NCBI GenBank assembly: GCA_022559845.1
Contig: CM040123.1
Coordinates: forward strand, 301,742,642 to 301,806,641
Source of the DNA: Amorphophallus konjac
Taxonomy: Eukaryota > Streptophyta > Magnoliopsida > Alismatales > Araceae
Reading direction: 5' to 3'
Length of the DNA: 64,000 nucleotides
Shown: piece after piece, positions 41,840 through 53,469 of the stretch
How positions within the stretch are numbered: position 1 is the first letter of the stretch
Layout of the letters: each line of letters starts with the position of its first letter
Translations under genes and position numbers: made by a program
The notes under the pieces: model-generated
What the model was told of the DNA's origin: nothing
The model's database searches: none
Seen by the model: only the letters and a program-made list of their open reading frames with translations

Positions 41840-43315
41840 ATCATAAGTCAGTGCATACTACAGAGTCATACATATTAAGTCAATGCACTGTTACACATGT
41901 TCAAGGTTAAAGCATATAAAATATGCAGGTCAAAACATTTTCATACAAGTCTAAGCACATGCGTTCAAGGCTAAGCATGTTTCAGGTCTATGCACGTTTT
42001 CAGGTCTGAGCGTGTCTCAGGTTTGTGAGTGTTTCAGGTCTGGGCACGTTTTATGTCTTAGCACGTTTTATGTCTTTGCATATTTCATGTCTTAGCATAT
42101 TTAAGTATGTGCACTTCTGTCTTTAACATAAAGCCAAGTCAGTGCACATTTGTCCACGCACATATAGGTCTGTGCATGTTTTCAGGTCTGTGCACATGTG
42201 TGTGTTGCATTGACATTTCATCAAACATATTAAGTGCATGTTACTACTCATGCTTATATCTTAGCAAAAGTCAGTGCAGATTTTGTGTATGCATCATATA
42301 GGCCAGTGCATGCTTAAGTTTAACTGCATATAGGTCAGTACATGTAAGGTCGGTGCAGCTTTTGTTGTGAGCTCAAGTCGGTGCAGGTTTGCTGCGAGCA
42401 CTTGAGGTCGGTGCGGCTTTTGCTGTGAGCTCAAAGTCGACGCTAGCTACGATATCAAGGTCTGTGCTACCTTGAGCTTGTCTGCACCAAGGTCGGTGCT
42501 AGCTGAGCTATGTGCTATACAAGGTCGATGCTAGTTGTTCTTAGGCATGACCAAGGTCGAAGCTAGTTGTCCCTTAAGCACACTAGGGTCGATGCTAGCT
42601 ATCTAATGTCAGTGCATGCTTTCCTTCCTCACATATGAAGTCTGTGCATATAAGTCTCTAGGGTCGGTGCACATTTGCACTATGCAGGGTATAAGGTCTG
42701 TGCATGTTTGTTTTCAATACATATGAGGTCTGTGCATACACTGTTCAAGTCTGTGCACATGCATATTCAGGTCTGTGCATGCACTGTAGCACATTCAGCT
42801 AAGGTTCGTGCACGTTACTGGTTGTTGCATAAAATGTTTGTGCATGTCTTGCCTTATGCATGGCCAAGTCGGAGCACATCACTATAGCAAGTCAGTGCAC
42901 ATCTTGCACATAGTAGTTGAGGTCCGTGCACATTTCATATATACACAATGAAGTCTGTGCATGCTTTCTACAACGAAGATATAAGGTCTGTGCATACTTC
43001 GTTGCTTCGCACGTAAGGTCTATGCTAGCTGGATTTACTTCATGACTGAAGTCTGAGTTAGCATGAATTAAAGTCTGTGTTAGTTTGCATGGAAGTATGT
43101 GCTAGTATGAACAGAGTCTATGTTAGTTTGCACAAAGTCTGTGTTAGCATGTAACACGTTACATTAGTTTGTGCATGAAAGAGTCTGTGCATGATTAAGC
43201 TCGGTGCATACTTCTGTTGTCTGGATGAAAGAGTCTGTGCATATCTCTTTTTGAGCAAACCTTCATCTGTGCATACCTTCCTATATGTACAATAAAGGTC
43301 TGTGCATTCTTCTTC
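41840..43315 (+). repeat. AGGTCTGTGCATG word array (D LTR)
   Basis: Words close to AGGTCTGTGCATG, GTCGGTGCA, GTCGATGCTAGCT and GTCTGTGTTAG recur through 1.5 kb upstream of the TATA box. Local sub-dialects follow one another, including a GCTAGC-rich stretch at 42430-42600 and a GTTAG-rich stretch at 43040-43160. The 3' LTR copy is at 50310-51765. Copy number differs between the two LTRs, so units were gained or lost after insertion. Confidence 0.85.
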
Positions 43316-43634
43316 CATGCATATAGCAGATGGTCTATTGACTCTTTATTATGAAAACAATGTGTTTGATGAAATGTCCTTTAATATACTTTCAAGAACT
43401 AAAGTCTCACGTGATAGTGAGGGTAGAGGATCATGACTTAAAGTTGTTCTGACTTGAACTAAAGTCACGAGAACCAAGTCTATGGCTCGTGATCCAAGAA
43501 CGCGCTGTAATGAAGAGATCATGCCACGTGGAAAGTGATGAAGACCAGATTATGACACGTGGATTATTTCAAACCTAGATCTGATTGAAATGTTAGGCGA
43601 GAAACGTGGTCTCTACGCGCCTCCATCTGCTGCC

Positions 43635-43642
43635 TATAAAAG
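43635..43642 (+). promoter_or_regulatory. Element D LTR TATA box
   Basis: TATAAAAG, downstream of the word array and upstream of the GA-rich leader. The 3' LTR copy is at 52086-52093. No perfect start-proximal hairpin like those of A and B was seen. Confidence 0.65.
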
Positions 43643-44017
43643 AGGAGCAGAAGGTCTTGATATGTGGAATTTTCAAGGAATTTGAGAGAACGATCTGTAG
43701 AGAACAAAAAGAGCAATCAGGAATTAGGAGAGCTAGAGAAGAAGAGAGCAGAGTGAGAGATCTGAAAAATCAGAGAGTAGCAGTGAGGAATAGAAGGAGA
43801 AATTCTGAGAGAGGAATTACAGAGAGAGAAAAGAGAGCCAGAGTGAAGAAGGAAGAAGAGAGTGCAGCAGCAAGATTGAAGGCGAAGGAAGATTAGTAGC
43901 TTCTGGATCAGATCCAAGTTACACTGCTCCTGAGTGAGCTACATTATTGTGCTTTATCTCCAGCTTTCCGTAGCTGAACTTTATCCTTCTTATTTTTCCA
44001 TTTTACATTCCATTTCT

Positions 44018-44232
44018 TAAGCTGTGTATCAGTGGAGGCAAAGCTGTAAGGCACAGCGGTTTGAAGCTGTGAATCAGCGGTGGCTTAAGCTGTAATGCCC
44101 AGCGGAGCAAGCTGTGATGCTCAGCGGTTGTAGGCAAGCTGTGAGGCCCAGCGGTTTAAGCTGTGTATCAGGAGGAATCCACACTCGGGTTGAGTGTGGG
44201 GTGGATGTAGGTCTGGAGGATCGAAACACCTA
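44018..44232 (+). promoter_or_regulatory. Element D leader hairpin array and conserved double hairpin
   Basis: About six AAGCTGT-N-CAGCGG units (GCTG/CAGC stems) are followed by CCACACTC (44179-44186) with GAGTGTGG (44192-44199). Arm 2 is degraded here (GATCGAAACACC) but intact in the 3' LTR: GGTGG 52653-52657 with CCACC 52679-52683, GGTC 52663-52666 with GACC 52672-52675. The array is clearly homologous to Element B's although the U3 regions differ. Confidence 0.6.
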
Positions 44233-44627
44233 AAAAATTATCTGTGTAGTGGTTTGTTTGATTTGAATGCAATTCTGACTATCGATAGATGTATGCTTAG
44301 GTTTGTTTCTGTTGTATAGATTTAGCCTAAGCAATTCTACGTTCAAATTGCATTGGCTGCATCATATCTGCTATCTGGTGTTTCAGCAAAGTTGCCATCT
44401 GAGGAAATCTTCTCACTGCTATCCAAGTACTCTAGTGAGAATCACATTAGAACTTCTGGACAAGTGTTCTAGTGTGAATCTCAATAGAACTTCTGTCTTG
44501 CTGATCTTATCAGATTTTATTTCGTAAAAGTTTATTAGTACATCTTCAATTGGGCAAAATTTTTAAAGGGGAGATTCATTCACCCCCCCTCTGATTCCGG
44601 TTTGCACCATCTTATAGACTCAACAAT

Positions 44628-44639
44628 TGGTATCAGAGC
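44628..44639 (+). other. Primer binding site of Element D
   Basis: TGGTATCAGAGC, 2 bp after the LTR end. About 100 bp of leader (44640-44740) precedes gag. Confidence 0.9.
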
Positions 44640-44740
44640 GGGTCTCTGACTTTCCAGATCCAACGATCTGCAAAGGATCCTACTGTGTTTGGTGCATTGC
44701 TCTTTAGTTAATTTTCTTGAATTTGTTTAACTATTTTTCA

Positions 44741-47122
44741 ATGACTTCTCCTGTGGTTTTCAATGGTTCTAACTTTAGCAGTTGGCTAGGCGATCTATGG
44801 ACTTACATGAATTCCATTGATTCTAATCTATGGAATATTGTATTAAAAGGCCCACATAAACTGCCTCATGACCAGACTGAGTGGTCTAATGAGGACAGAT
44901 CGAGGGACAGAGAAAACAAAATGGTTGTTAACATTTTGAAGACTGTAGTTGATACTAACATGTTTTCTTCCAGCTGCGAGTACGCTTCTGGGAAAGAGAT
45001 TCTGAATGCAGTGATGGCTGTTCATAAAGAGCAAGAAGAAAAATTCTTGATGGCCAATCAAAGCAGCAAAAGTAATAATCAAATGGATGAGGATTCATCA
45101 TCTCAGGTAAGGTCTGGATCAGAAAACATTTTATTTGATGAATTAGTATGCATGTATGAAGAACTATTAGACAGATGTAAGAAACTGAAATATGAAAATA
45201 AGAAGTTGAAAAAGAAAATTGAACAAAATTTGCTCAATACTCCTTATGATTATTCATCTTGTAATAATTGCTCACTCTTGAAATAATTGAATAAAAATCT
45301 TTTATCTGATGTTGAGTTGCACAAGGATCTAATTGCTTCATTAAGAGAAAAGAATAAGGTTCTCCTGAATAACAACTCTAGAACAGAGAATGAAGAGCTG
45401 AATATGAAAATTTCGAAACTGAATTCAATGAATGATGATCATATTGAAGATGAAGAACTGAAAGTTGAAATTGATAAACTCAAAATGAAATTACAGGAAT
45501 TCAACAAGGTGAAATCTGAATTGAACAGATTAAAATCTGAGAATGATAGTCTTAGAAATAAATCCCTTGAAGCAGAAAGCACATGCTCAAAAGAAGAAAA
45601 TGATGAATGCGTTTTTCTAAAAGAAGTGATTGAAGATCTTTATTCTGAGGTTGATATGTTGAAGAATTTGATTGCATCCTTAAAAGATAAAAATCATTTG
45701 TAGCTTGAAAAGAAAAATGAAGTAGAAGAATCTGAAGAAACTCTGATGGATGAAAATAAAAATTTGAAAGAACAAAATAAGAAACTTATGGTTTTAAACA
45801 CTGTTATATCAGAAAAATTGCTGACAATTGAAAAAGGAAAATATATTTTGAAAGAAACTGAAGTCAATAAGGAACAAGAGCTAAAACATGAAATTGAAAC
45901 ATTGAAAAATCTAAATGATGCACTACATAAACATGTCATTTCATGTGAGACTGAAATTGTTGGCTATGAACTTAATGTTTCATCTTTGCAATCTGAAATT
46001 CAGGATCTAAGAAATTCACTGTCTGAATTTGTTAAAGGGAAGGGCAATCTTGATAAGATCCTTAGAGTTAAAATAAATTTTCAGAAGGAATGGTTGGGTT
46101 ATAACCCTGTCAATAAAAAGAAATTTGGAAGTAAAACTCAAACTTATTGTGTTTCTCGTTCTACTACACCTATTTTCCAATTTACTACTCAAATAATTGG
46201 AAACCAAAATAAGAACTTGAAAAAGACTGAAAAGCAGAAAAAGAATGCCAATCTGGATAAATTTAGAGTTGTTTATGCTAGTGCTATGAACTCTATTCAT
46301 TCTGCTATTTCTGAGAATCATGGTAGTTCATTAGTGCATGCTGTTAAAAATTTTCAAACTCATTTACATGCAAACTCAAAAATTAATTCATGTCACTATT
46401 GTGGTAGGGCAGGGCATATGATGCATGACTGTCATGTTATGAAAGTTGATGATATGAATGCTTGTAAAAATGTTAATGCTGCTAAGAGTAAGGGTAAATT
46501 GTATTCTCATCATACAAATCCTTATGAGAATCATCATGTCTTTGGTAGGAATAATTCTGCCTCAATGAACCAGCATGTTGTGTGTTTCAATTGTGGAAAG
46601 CTAGGCCATAGGGCTAGTCACTGCTAGTCAGTTGTTGAAAGAAGAAATTCTTCTTATTGTTATAACTGTGGTAAGAAAGGCCACATGGAAGCCAAATGCT
46701 GGTCTGCCAATCAAAAGAAGAAACCTCACTTTCATAGTGTTCATGCTGAATATTCTGTAAATCATGGTTTTCAAAGAAATAAATCTATTTCAAACAGTCA
46801 GCATATTCAGTGCTTTAATTGTAGAAAATCAGGTCATAAGGCTAGAGAATGCTGGTTTGCTGACTATGATAAAAGAAAATCTCATGTCAAAAATGATAAC
46901 ATGCCTACTTACTCACAAAAATCTAATAGTCATTCATTTGAGAGAATTGTGAGAACCTCAGGTTATTGTCATTACTGTGGTAGGTTTGGGCATGACATGG
47001 AAAATTATTTCATGTTGAAATTTGATGATAACTATGCCCTGAAATCTTGGAGAACTCCTGCCAGAGGAGTTGCTAACCAGGGAGGGCCCAAGAATTCTTG
47101 GGTACCTCAATATGTAAAATGA
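44741..47122 (+). pseudogene. Element D Gag, five-knuckle pseudogene
   Basis: One frame of 794 codons from ATG 44741 (MTSPVVFNGSNFSSWLGDLW) to TGA 47120, with in-frame stops TAA 45284, TAG 45701 and TAG 46625 (a Trp position after SHC). The copia Gag domain (LWNIVLKGPHKLPHDQTEW) is followed by an acidic linker, a coiled coil from about codon 140 to 440, and knuckles CHYCGRAGHMMHDC, CFNCGKLGHRASHC, CYNCGKKGHMEAKC, CFNCRKSGHKAREC and CHYCGRFGHDMENY (last Cys to Tyr). It ends GPKNSWVPQYVK. A TQT tripeptide (46136-46144) lies between coil and knuckles; Sirevirus Gags are known to bind LC8-type dynein light chains through such motifs, so this is a candidate site. It has no frameshift, only three stops, and is the best preserved gag frame here. 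Confidence 0.9.
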
Positions 47123-47139
47123 GATTCTATTTTTGCAGA

Positions 47140-47185
47140 GTGTCTTGGCAGCTGATGAATAAAGGGGTTTTATAAGCCAAGGCAC
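47140..47185 (+). promoter_or_regulatory. Post-gag hairpin of Element D
   Basis: GTGTCTTGGC (47140-47149) pairs with GCCAAGGCAC (47176-47185), with one T-G wobble, 17 nt after the gag stop. The loop contains AATAAAGGGG. A TTTTTGCAG just before it resembles a splice acceptor; no splicing evidence is available. Confidence 0.68.
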
Positions 47186-50143
47186 CCAAGTATGGTAAAA
47201 CCCCATTTTTGTGCTTTTCTGGTCTGATATTTGAATTTACTGAATTCTGATTAGATAACTGTAAAATTATGATATTTTGTCATCTGAAAACTCATGAATA
47301 CATGTTCTCATGTATATCTGTAATTTGCAGTTGAACCTCTCAATGCATATGATGTGTTTTCTGTGGAAGTCTTACATCAGAAATGAATTGCATGTCATGA
47401 AATTTTGAATTGCATTTGATATGGACATGTGACAATTGCATTTGATTGATATTGGTCTTAATGCATATAGGATTGCATTGGCACTGCGTTTCACAGTTTG
47501 ACCTACTGGTATATCAAATGGTATGTTGGGAGAAGGGCAGACACTGCCTGTCTGGAAACCCACATCATATGTGAGGTGGTCCTTTGGACCTAAGTACTCC
47601 GCCAAGTACCATGGGTCAAATTGCATATAAAGCAGTCTAAGTTTTAATGATCATAACTCTTTAAATTCCCTACATAAATTTCATTGCATGTATTATACTT
47701 AGATTTCAGTCATATAGTGCATAATGTCAGGGGGAGTTTATGTCAAGAAAGCATTGTGTTCATTGCATATGTTGCATACTATTTGTTCACATCAAGAAAA
47801 TTTCTGATTATGCCTTAATGAATGTTGAACACATCACTTCACTTATCTTGTTAGAAATGTCAACACCTTGAGTTGACAGTACTTTGCAAGTGTTCTGTCT
47901 TTTGCTGTAAGACACTTCACTGTCTGCTCATGTGCATGTGTTTTCATGCATATAATGATTTCAGAATTGAATGCATTTCATTCATATGAAAAATTCTAAA
48001 AAGATTGATTGATTCATGCACACATTTAGGGGGAACAAATCATATTCTTTAAATTGCTTGACTGACATTCATCTTCTGTGCTACAGTCAATCGGGATAAT
48101 TCTTGTGTCATGCATATGTGTTTAGATTAAGTCCATGCATTATTCTCATGTCATATATGATGACTCAAAGCATTCTGTGAAAAAGAGTTAATGTATATGC
48201 ATACATATTTCATTACATATCATTTATCCAGAAAATTCCAAAAAGATTGGTTGTTTGCACAATTCAAAGGGAACATAGTGTTTCATTTTGTCCAATTTGG
48301 TCAACCGAAGCTTCAAATTTTCATATAATTAAGTGATATTTTTGCTGCTTGGTTTTATTCTTAACTTCTGAACTTTGAATGATGATTTTCTTCAAACTCT
48401 GTCAGTCCGACCAAGCTAGTTATCTGCTCTAAAATTCCTTTGAGCTCATCTTTCCCATCACTCTTGAATCCACTGTGCTGCATTTGCTAAGGGGGAGCTG
48501 ATTGTCTTAAACTCTGCTTTGAAGCCTTACCTGACTTAATTGTCATTCAGTGAAAATCTTTTCTGGCTGATGAAATTCTTGAATTGTTCGATCAACTTCT
48601 ATGATTAATCTTTGATTACCAGACCTTATGAAAACTTCTCACAAATTTACATACCTTTTGATGATCTTAATTCTGAACTCTTGACTGTTGCTGAAAATTT
48701 TTGTTAGAAATTCATGAAGATTCTAATGGGGATATCTTGATCATAAATTTGAAAACATTTGAACTAGGATTCTTCCCTTATATGGAACTATAAATGCCTG
48801 AAATACTCATCTGGTTTAAGTCCTATGTATTTAATGAGTTTTGATTTGAATATCTTGAAAATATCAGAATCAAATCTTTTAATAAACTTTAACCAGGAAG
48901 TTCATGTTATATCTTGTAAGATCTTCTAAAATTTAAAAATTTTGAGATCATGGCTAACTCTGGCAGAGTTATATGTAGTAAGTATTATCTTTAAACATAT
49001 GAAAATATGAAAATGTCAAAAATATAAGAGTTGGCAAGAGCAATGACTGTGGTTATTGAGAAACTATGCCCAAAGACTGTGTCATGATGTACCATAGTTA
49101 ACTATACTGGAAAATTATTGCAATATCAAATTAAGGCAGAGCAATGATTGAGTTGTACTGAGAAACTGGGTTATTCATCAAAGAAATGGAATAAACCTAT
49201 GTCATGACGTGCCCTAGTTATCTCTATTCATTGTGAAGCATGACAGTTAATCATACTGAGTACTTAGGAATACTTGCATCTAAACAACGTGTATTCTATA
49301 GCTACAAGGTGTGAACTAAAACTTGAATGCTCTTGAAAAACATGACCAACTATTAGTATGACAAGATATTCTGCTTTGAAAAAAAAAATTCCTCAGAAAA
49401 ATTTCAGAAATGGTAGACATAATCAGATGCATTCTTGTATGTTTAACCTCAATACCATTGCCTGTAACTCCTAGAGGGGCCATTGAAATTGAATGATTAA
49501 GAAGAAGGGAGGTTTAAACTAGATGTTAATATGGAGGCTTGGTTCACTTGTATTAAAAAGATTGATTCTCAGATATGATTACAGAATTTATGAACAAACT
49601 TTAAATACATCATATTTAAACCAGGCTGTTCAATAAAGATTATGTCATAAGTTTTTATAGTGGAAGAATCTGAAATACCTTTAACTTTGGAATTATGACT
49701 TTGATAACTCATTGAAAATCTTCTCTAAAACTTTTGGAAGCTCAGTGGAACTTCTCTTGTTTCTGTTCTGATTCTGTTGCACCTCATCTTGTCAAATTGC
49801 TCTTGTGCTCAATCTTCAAACTATCTGAGTATTCATATCATATCATGTGTGCTCTCCTGTGTTTTTTTGCTGAACTTATGTATGCTGCGGTTTCCATTTT
49901 TTTATTGTCAAAGGGGGAGCATATGTTTACCTTCTGAAATTTCTCCATTCCTACCCTTGTTTTCTCTTCACTGATCTTCATTTCTCACAAGGAGTACGAT
50001 TGCATTTATAAAGGGGGAGAATGTTACACGACATCACCGCATTAATTAAATTATTGATTTCAATTTGATGAAGTCAAAGGGGGAGAATAATTTGATATGA
50101 GTCTGGATTTTATTTGTGCATGACTCATAGTGTTGTCATCATC
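47186..50143 (+). other. Element D non-coding interior
   Basis: About 3 kb, AT-rich, without a supportable gene. GGGGGAG tracts lie at 47730, 48491, 49913, 50013 and 50079. It includes the structured block at 47499-47618 and, before the tract, ATGAGTC (50097-50103) with GACTCAT (50122-50128), the counterpart of the Element B palindrome. A 3' region near 49640-50060 has short open frames with no recognisable domain. Confidence 0.75.
47499..47618 (+). other. Conserved structured non-coding block (D copy)
   Basis: Opens TGACCTACTGGTATA and closes TACCATGGGTCA. TGACC/GGTCA and TGGTA/TACCA form the outer stem. Inside, CCACATCA faces TGAGGTGG with one mismatch, then the hairpin GGTCC TTT GGACC (47578-47590). 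The block aligns by eye with A and C. Confidence 0.55.
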
Positions 50144-50157
50144 AAAAAGGGGGAGAT
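50144..50157 (+). other. Polypurine tract of Element D
   Basis: AAAAAGGGGGAGAT directly precedes TGTTGTAATCC. Upstream 50122-50147 pairs with 50174-50200 in the LTR (TTTTGATGATGA and ACACTATGA blocks), about 21 bp with a bulge, holding tract and LTR start in the loop. Confidence 0.88.
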
Positions 50158-53079
50158 TGTTGTAATCCTGTGGTTTTGATGATGATAAACACTATGACTC
50201 ATGTGATCATATGTGTTGCTTTGATGTGTTTTGATGTTGTCAAACTCATGTGAGGTGTTTGCTTTGATGCTATTGTTGATACGAAGTGTAGTGTATGGAT
50301 GCCTTCCCTGTTGATCATAAGTCAGTGCATACTGCAGAGTCATACATATTAAGTCAATGCACTGTTACACATGTTCAAGGTTAAAGCATATAAAATATGC
50401 AGGTCAAAACATTTTCATACAAGTCTAAGCACATGCGTTCAAGGCTAAGCATGTTTCAGGTCTAAGCAGGTTTTCAGGTCTGAGCGTGTCTCAGGTTTGT
50501 GAGTGTTTCAGGTCTGAGCGTGTCTCAGGTTTGTGAGTGTTTCAGGTCTGAGCACGTTTTATGTCATAGCACATTTTATGTCTTAGCATATTTCATGTCT
50601 TAGCATATTTAAGTATGTGCACTTCTGTCTTTAACACAAAGCCAAGTCAGTGCACATTTGTCCACGCACATATAGGTCTGTGCATGTTTTTAGGTCTGTG
50701 CACATGTGTGTGTTGCATTGACATTTCATCAAACAGGTTAAGTGCATGTTACTGCTCATGCTTATATCTTAGCAAAAGTCAGTGCAGATTTTGTGTATGC
50801 ATCATATAGGTCGGTGCATGCTTAAGTTTAACTGCATATAGGTCAGTACATGTAAGGTCGGTGCGGCTTTTGCTGCGAGCTCAAAGTCGACGCTAGCTAC
50901 GATATCAAGGTCTGTGCTACCTTGAGCTTGTCTGCACCAAGGTCGGTGCTAGCTGAGCTATGTGCTATACAAGGTCGATGCTAGTTGTTCCTTAGGCATG
51001 ACCAAGGTCGAAGCTAGTTGTCCCTTAAGCACACTAGGGTCGATGCTAGCTATCTAATGTCAGTGCATGCTTTCCTTCCTCACATATGAAGTCTGTGCAT
51101 ATAAGTCTCTAGGGTCGGTGCACATTTGCACTATGCAAGGTATAAGGTCCGTGCATGTTTGTTTTCAATGCATATGAGGTCTGTGCATACATTGTTCAAG
51201 TCTGTGCACATGCATATTCAGGTCTGTGCATGCACTGTAGCACATTCAGCTAAGGTCCGTGCACGTTACTGGTTGTTGCATAAAATGTCTGTGCATGTCT
51301 TGCCTTATCCATGGCCAAGTCAGAGCACATCACTATAGCAAGTCAGTGCACATCTTGCACATAGCAGTTGAGGTCCGTGCACATTTCATATATGCATAAT
51401 GAAGTCTGTGCATGCTTTCTACAACGAAGATATAAGATCTGTGCATACTTCGTTGCTTCGCATGTAAGGTCTATGCTAGCTGGATTTACTTCATGACTGA
51501 AGTCTGAGTTAGCATGAATTAAAGTCTGTGTTAGTTTGCATGGAAGTATGTGTTAGTATGAACATAGTCTATGTTAGTTTGCACAAAGTCTGTGTTCGCA
51601 TGTAACACGTTACATTAGTTTGTGCATGAAAGAGTCTGTGCATGATTAAGCTCGGTGCATACTTCTGTTGTCTGGATGAAAGAGTCTATGCATATCTCTT
51701 TTTGAGCAAACCTTTGTCTGTGCATACCTTCCTATATGTACAATAAAGGTCTGTGCATTCTTCTTCCATGCATATAGCAGATGGTCTATTGACTCTTTAT
51801 TATGAAAACAGTGTGTTTGATGAAATGTCCTTCAATATACTTTCAAGAACTAAAGTCTCACGTGATAGTGAGAGCAGAGGATCATGACTTAAAGTTGTTC
51901 TGACTTGAACTAAAGTCACGAGAACCAAGTCTATGGCTCGTGATCCAAGAACGCGCTGTAATGAAGAGATCATGCCACGTGGAAAGTGATGAAGACCAGA
52001 TTATGACACATGGATTATTTCAAACCCAGATTTGATTGAAATGTTAGGCGGGAAACGTGGTCTCTACGCGCCTCTATCTGCTGCCTATAAAAGAGGAGCA
52101 AAAGGTCTTGATATGTGGAATTTTCAAGGAATTTGAGAGAATGATCTGTAGAGAACAAAAAGAGCAATCAGAAATTAGGAGAGCTTGAGAAGAAGAGAGC
52201 TGAGCGAGAGATCTGAAAAATCAGAGAGTAGCAGTGAGGAATAGAAGGAGAAATTCGGAGAGAGGAATTATAGAGAGAGAGAAAAGAGAGCCAGAGTGAA
52301 GAAGGAAGAAGAGAGTGCAGCAGCAAGATTGAAGGAGAAGGAAGATCAGTAGCTTCTGGATCAGATCCAAGCTACACTGCTCCTGAGCGAGCTACATTAT
52401 TGTGCTTTATCTCCAGCTTTCCATAGCTGAACTTTATCCTTCTTGTTTTTCCATTTTACATTCCATTTCTTAAGCTGTGTATCAGCGGAGGTGAAGCTGT
52501 ACGGCCCAGCGGTTTGAAGCTGTGAATCAGCGGTGGCTTAAGTTGTAATGCCCAGCGGAGCAAGCTGTGATGCTCAGCGGTTGTAGGCAAGCTGTGAGGC
52601 CCAGCGGTTTAAGCTGTGTATCAGGAGGAATCCACACTCGGGTTGAGTGTGGGGTGGATGTAGGTCTGGAGGACCGAACCACCTAAAAAATTATATGTGT
52701 AGTGGTTTGTTTGATTTGAATGCAATTCTGACTATCGATAGATGTATGCTTAGGTTCGTTTCTGTTGTATAGATTTAGCCTAAGCAATTCTACATTCAAA
52801 TTGCATTGGCTGCATCATATCTGCTATCTGGTGTTTCAGCAAAGTTGCCATATGAGGAAATCTTCTCACTGCTATCCAAGTACTCTAGTGAGAATCACAT
52901 TAGAACTTCTGGACAAGTGTTCTAGTGTGAATCTCAATAGAACTTCTGTCTTGCTGATCTTATCAGATTTTATTTCCGTAAAAGTTTATTAGTACATCTT
53001 CAATTGGGCACAATTTTTAAAGGGGAGATTCATTCACCCCCCCTCTGAATCCGGTTTGCATCATCTTATAGACTCAACA
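50158..53079 (+). repeat. Element D 3' LTR
   Basis: 2922 bp. Word array 50310-51765, TATA 52086-52093, GA-rich tract 52180-52345, hairpin array 52470-52624, double hairpin 52632-52683 (fully paired), intact C-loop hairpin 53027-53051. It ends GACTCAACA and is followed by TGGTT. Confidence 0.92.
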
Positions 53080-53469
53080 TGGTTGATCTCTAAAGTTCAC
53101 ACATACAGCTAGTTATCACACTTAGTTCATATGTGTTGAGATCCCTATTGTCCAGTGCAATATATTACTCTTACCCTTTAACCTCGTTGAAGCAGTATCA
53201 ACCTCGCTGCTGTGCAGCGTTGATCTTAGCTGTCTACCTAAGTGTGCTCCGTTGGGCGTATGATTCTACCTGTACAGTCCTTGGACCTGCTTTGCTATCT
53301 TCACTTAAGCCACTCGTCTAAATCTGCTGTGTTTTGTGTCTAAGTGTTTTATTGTCTTTATAGGAGTGGTTTATACTTTTGGCAGTCAAGTTGTAAATAG
53401 GCCATAGTTTGTGAGAGGATCTATTCAACCCCCCCTTCTAGATCCCATTGCACCGCTCGGGACCCAACA
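53080..53469 (+). repeat. Element A 3' LTR, segment 3 (end)
   Basis: Final 390 bp of A (the first 5 are the TGGTT duplication), matching about 3832-4223 of the 5' LTR. It contains the C-loop hairpin 53417-53445 and ends CCCAACA at 53469. Confidence 0.9.

Larger units (their letters stand above)
41684..44625 (+). repeat. Element D 5' LTR
   Basis: 2942 bp. In order: word array (41840-43315), TATA 43635, GA-rich tract (43720-43890), AAGCTG-CAGCGG hairpin array (44018-44170), double hairpin (44179-44232, arm 2 mutated in this copy), and a C-loop hairpin broken by one base (TGATTCC for TGAATCC). It has about 60 bp of GTCGGTGC units near 42350-42420 that the 3' LTR lacks, and lacks a GTCTGAGCGTGTCTCAGGTT duplication that the 3' LTR has. 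Confidence 0.92.
41684..53079 (+). mobile_element. Element D: gag-only copia-type LTR retrotransposon inside the Element A 3' LTR
   Basis: Perfect duplications TGGTT at 41679-41683 and 53080-53084; the uninterrupted site is visible in A's 5' LTR near 3834. LTRs are 2942 bp (5') and 2922 bp (3'), TGTTGTAATCC to GACTCAACA. The primer site is at 44628, gag at 44741-47122, about 3 kb of non-coding interior, and the polypurine tract at 50144-50157. No pol is present. The leader resembles Element B's. Confidence 0.93.
1215..53469 (+). mobile_element. Element A: gag-only copia-type LTR retrotransposon, interrupted by B (with C), F and D
   Basis: A has LTRs of about 3 kb starting TGTAGGG and ending CCCAACA, a Met-tRNA type primer site at 4226, a gag pseudogene (4300-6201), non-coding interior and a polypurine tract at 29097. 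The flanks read AAAAT (1210-1214) and AAAAC (53470-53474), a 5-bp target duplication with one mismatch, and the tandem array continues on both sides. A's own sequence is 1215-7745, 28178-30290, 40201-41683 and 53080-53469. The rest is three later insertions, one of them carrying a fourth. No protease, integrase, RT or RNase H of A is present. The Gag, primer site and GGGGGAG tracts fit the Sirevirus branch of Ty1-copia (family knowledge; no phylogeny run). A is the oldest element of this nest. Confidence 0.9.

Noticed and set aside
47186..50143. Possible envelope-like gene or pol remnant in the interiors of A-D
   Set aside because: Only short frames exist (under about 90 codons), without transmembrane segments, RT, integrase or protease motifs.
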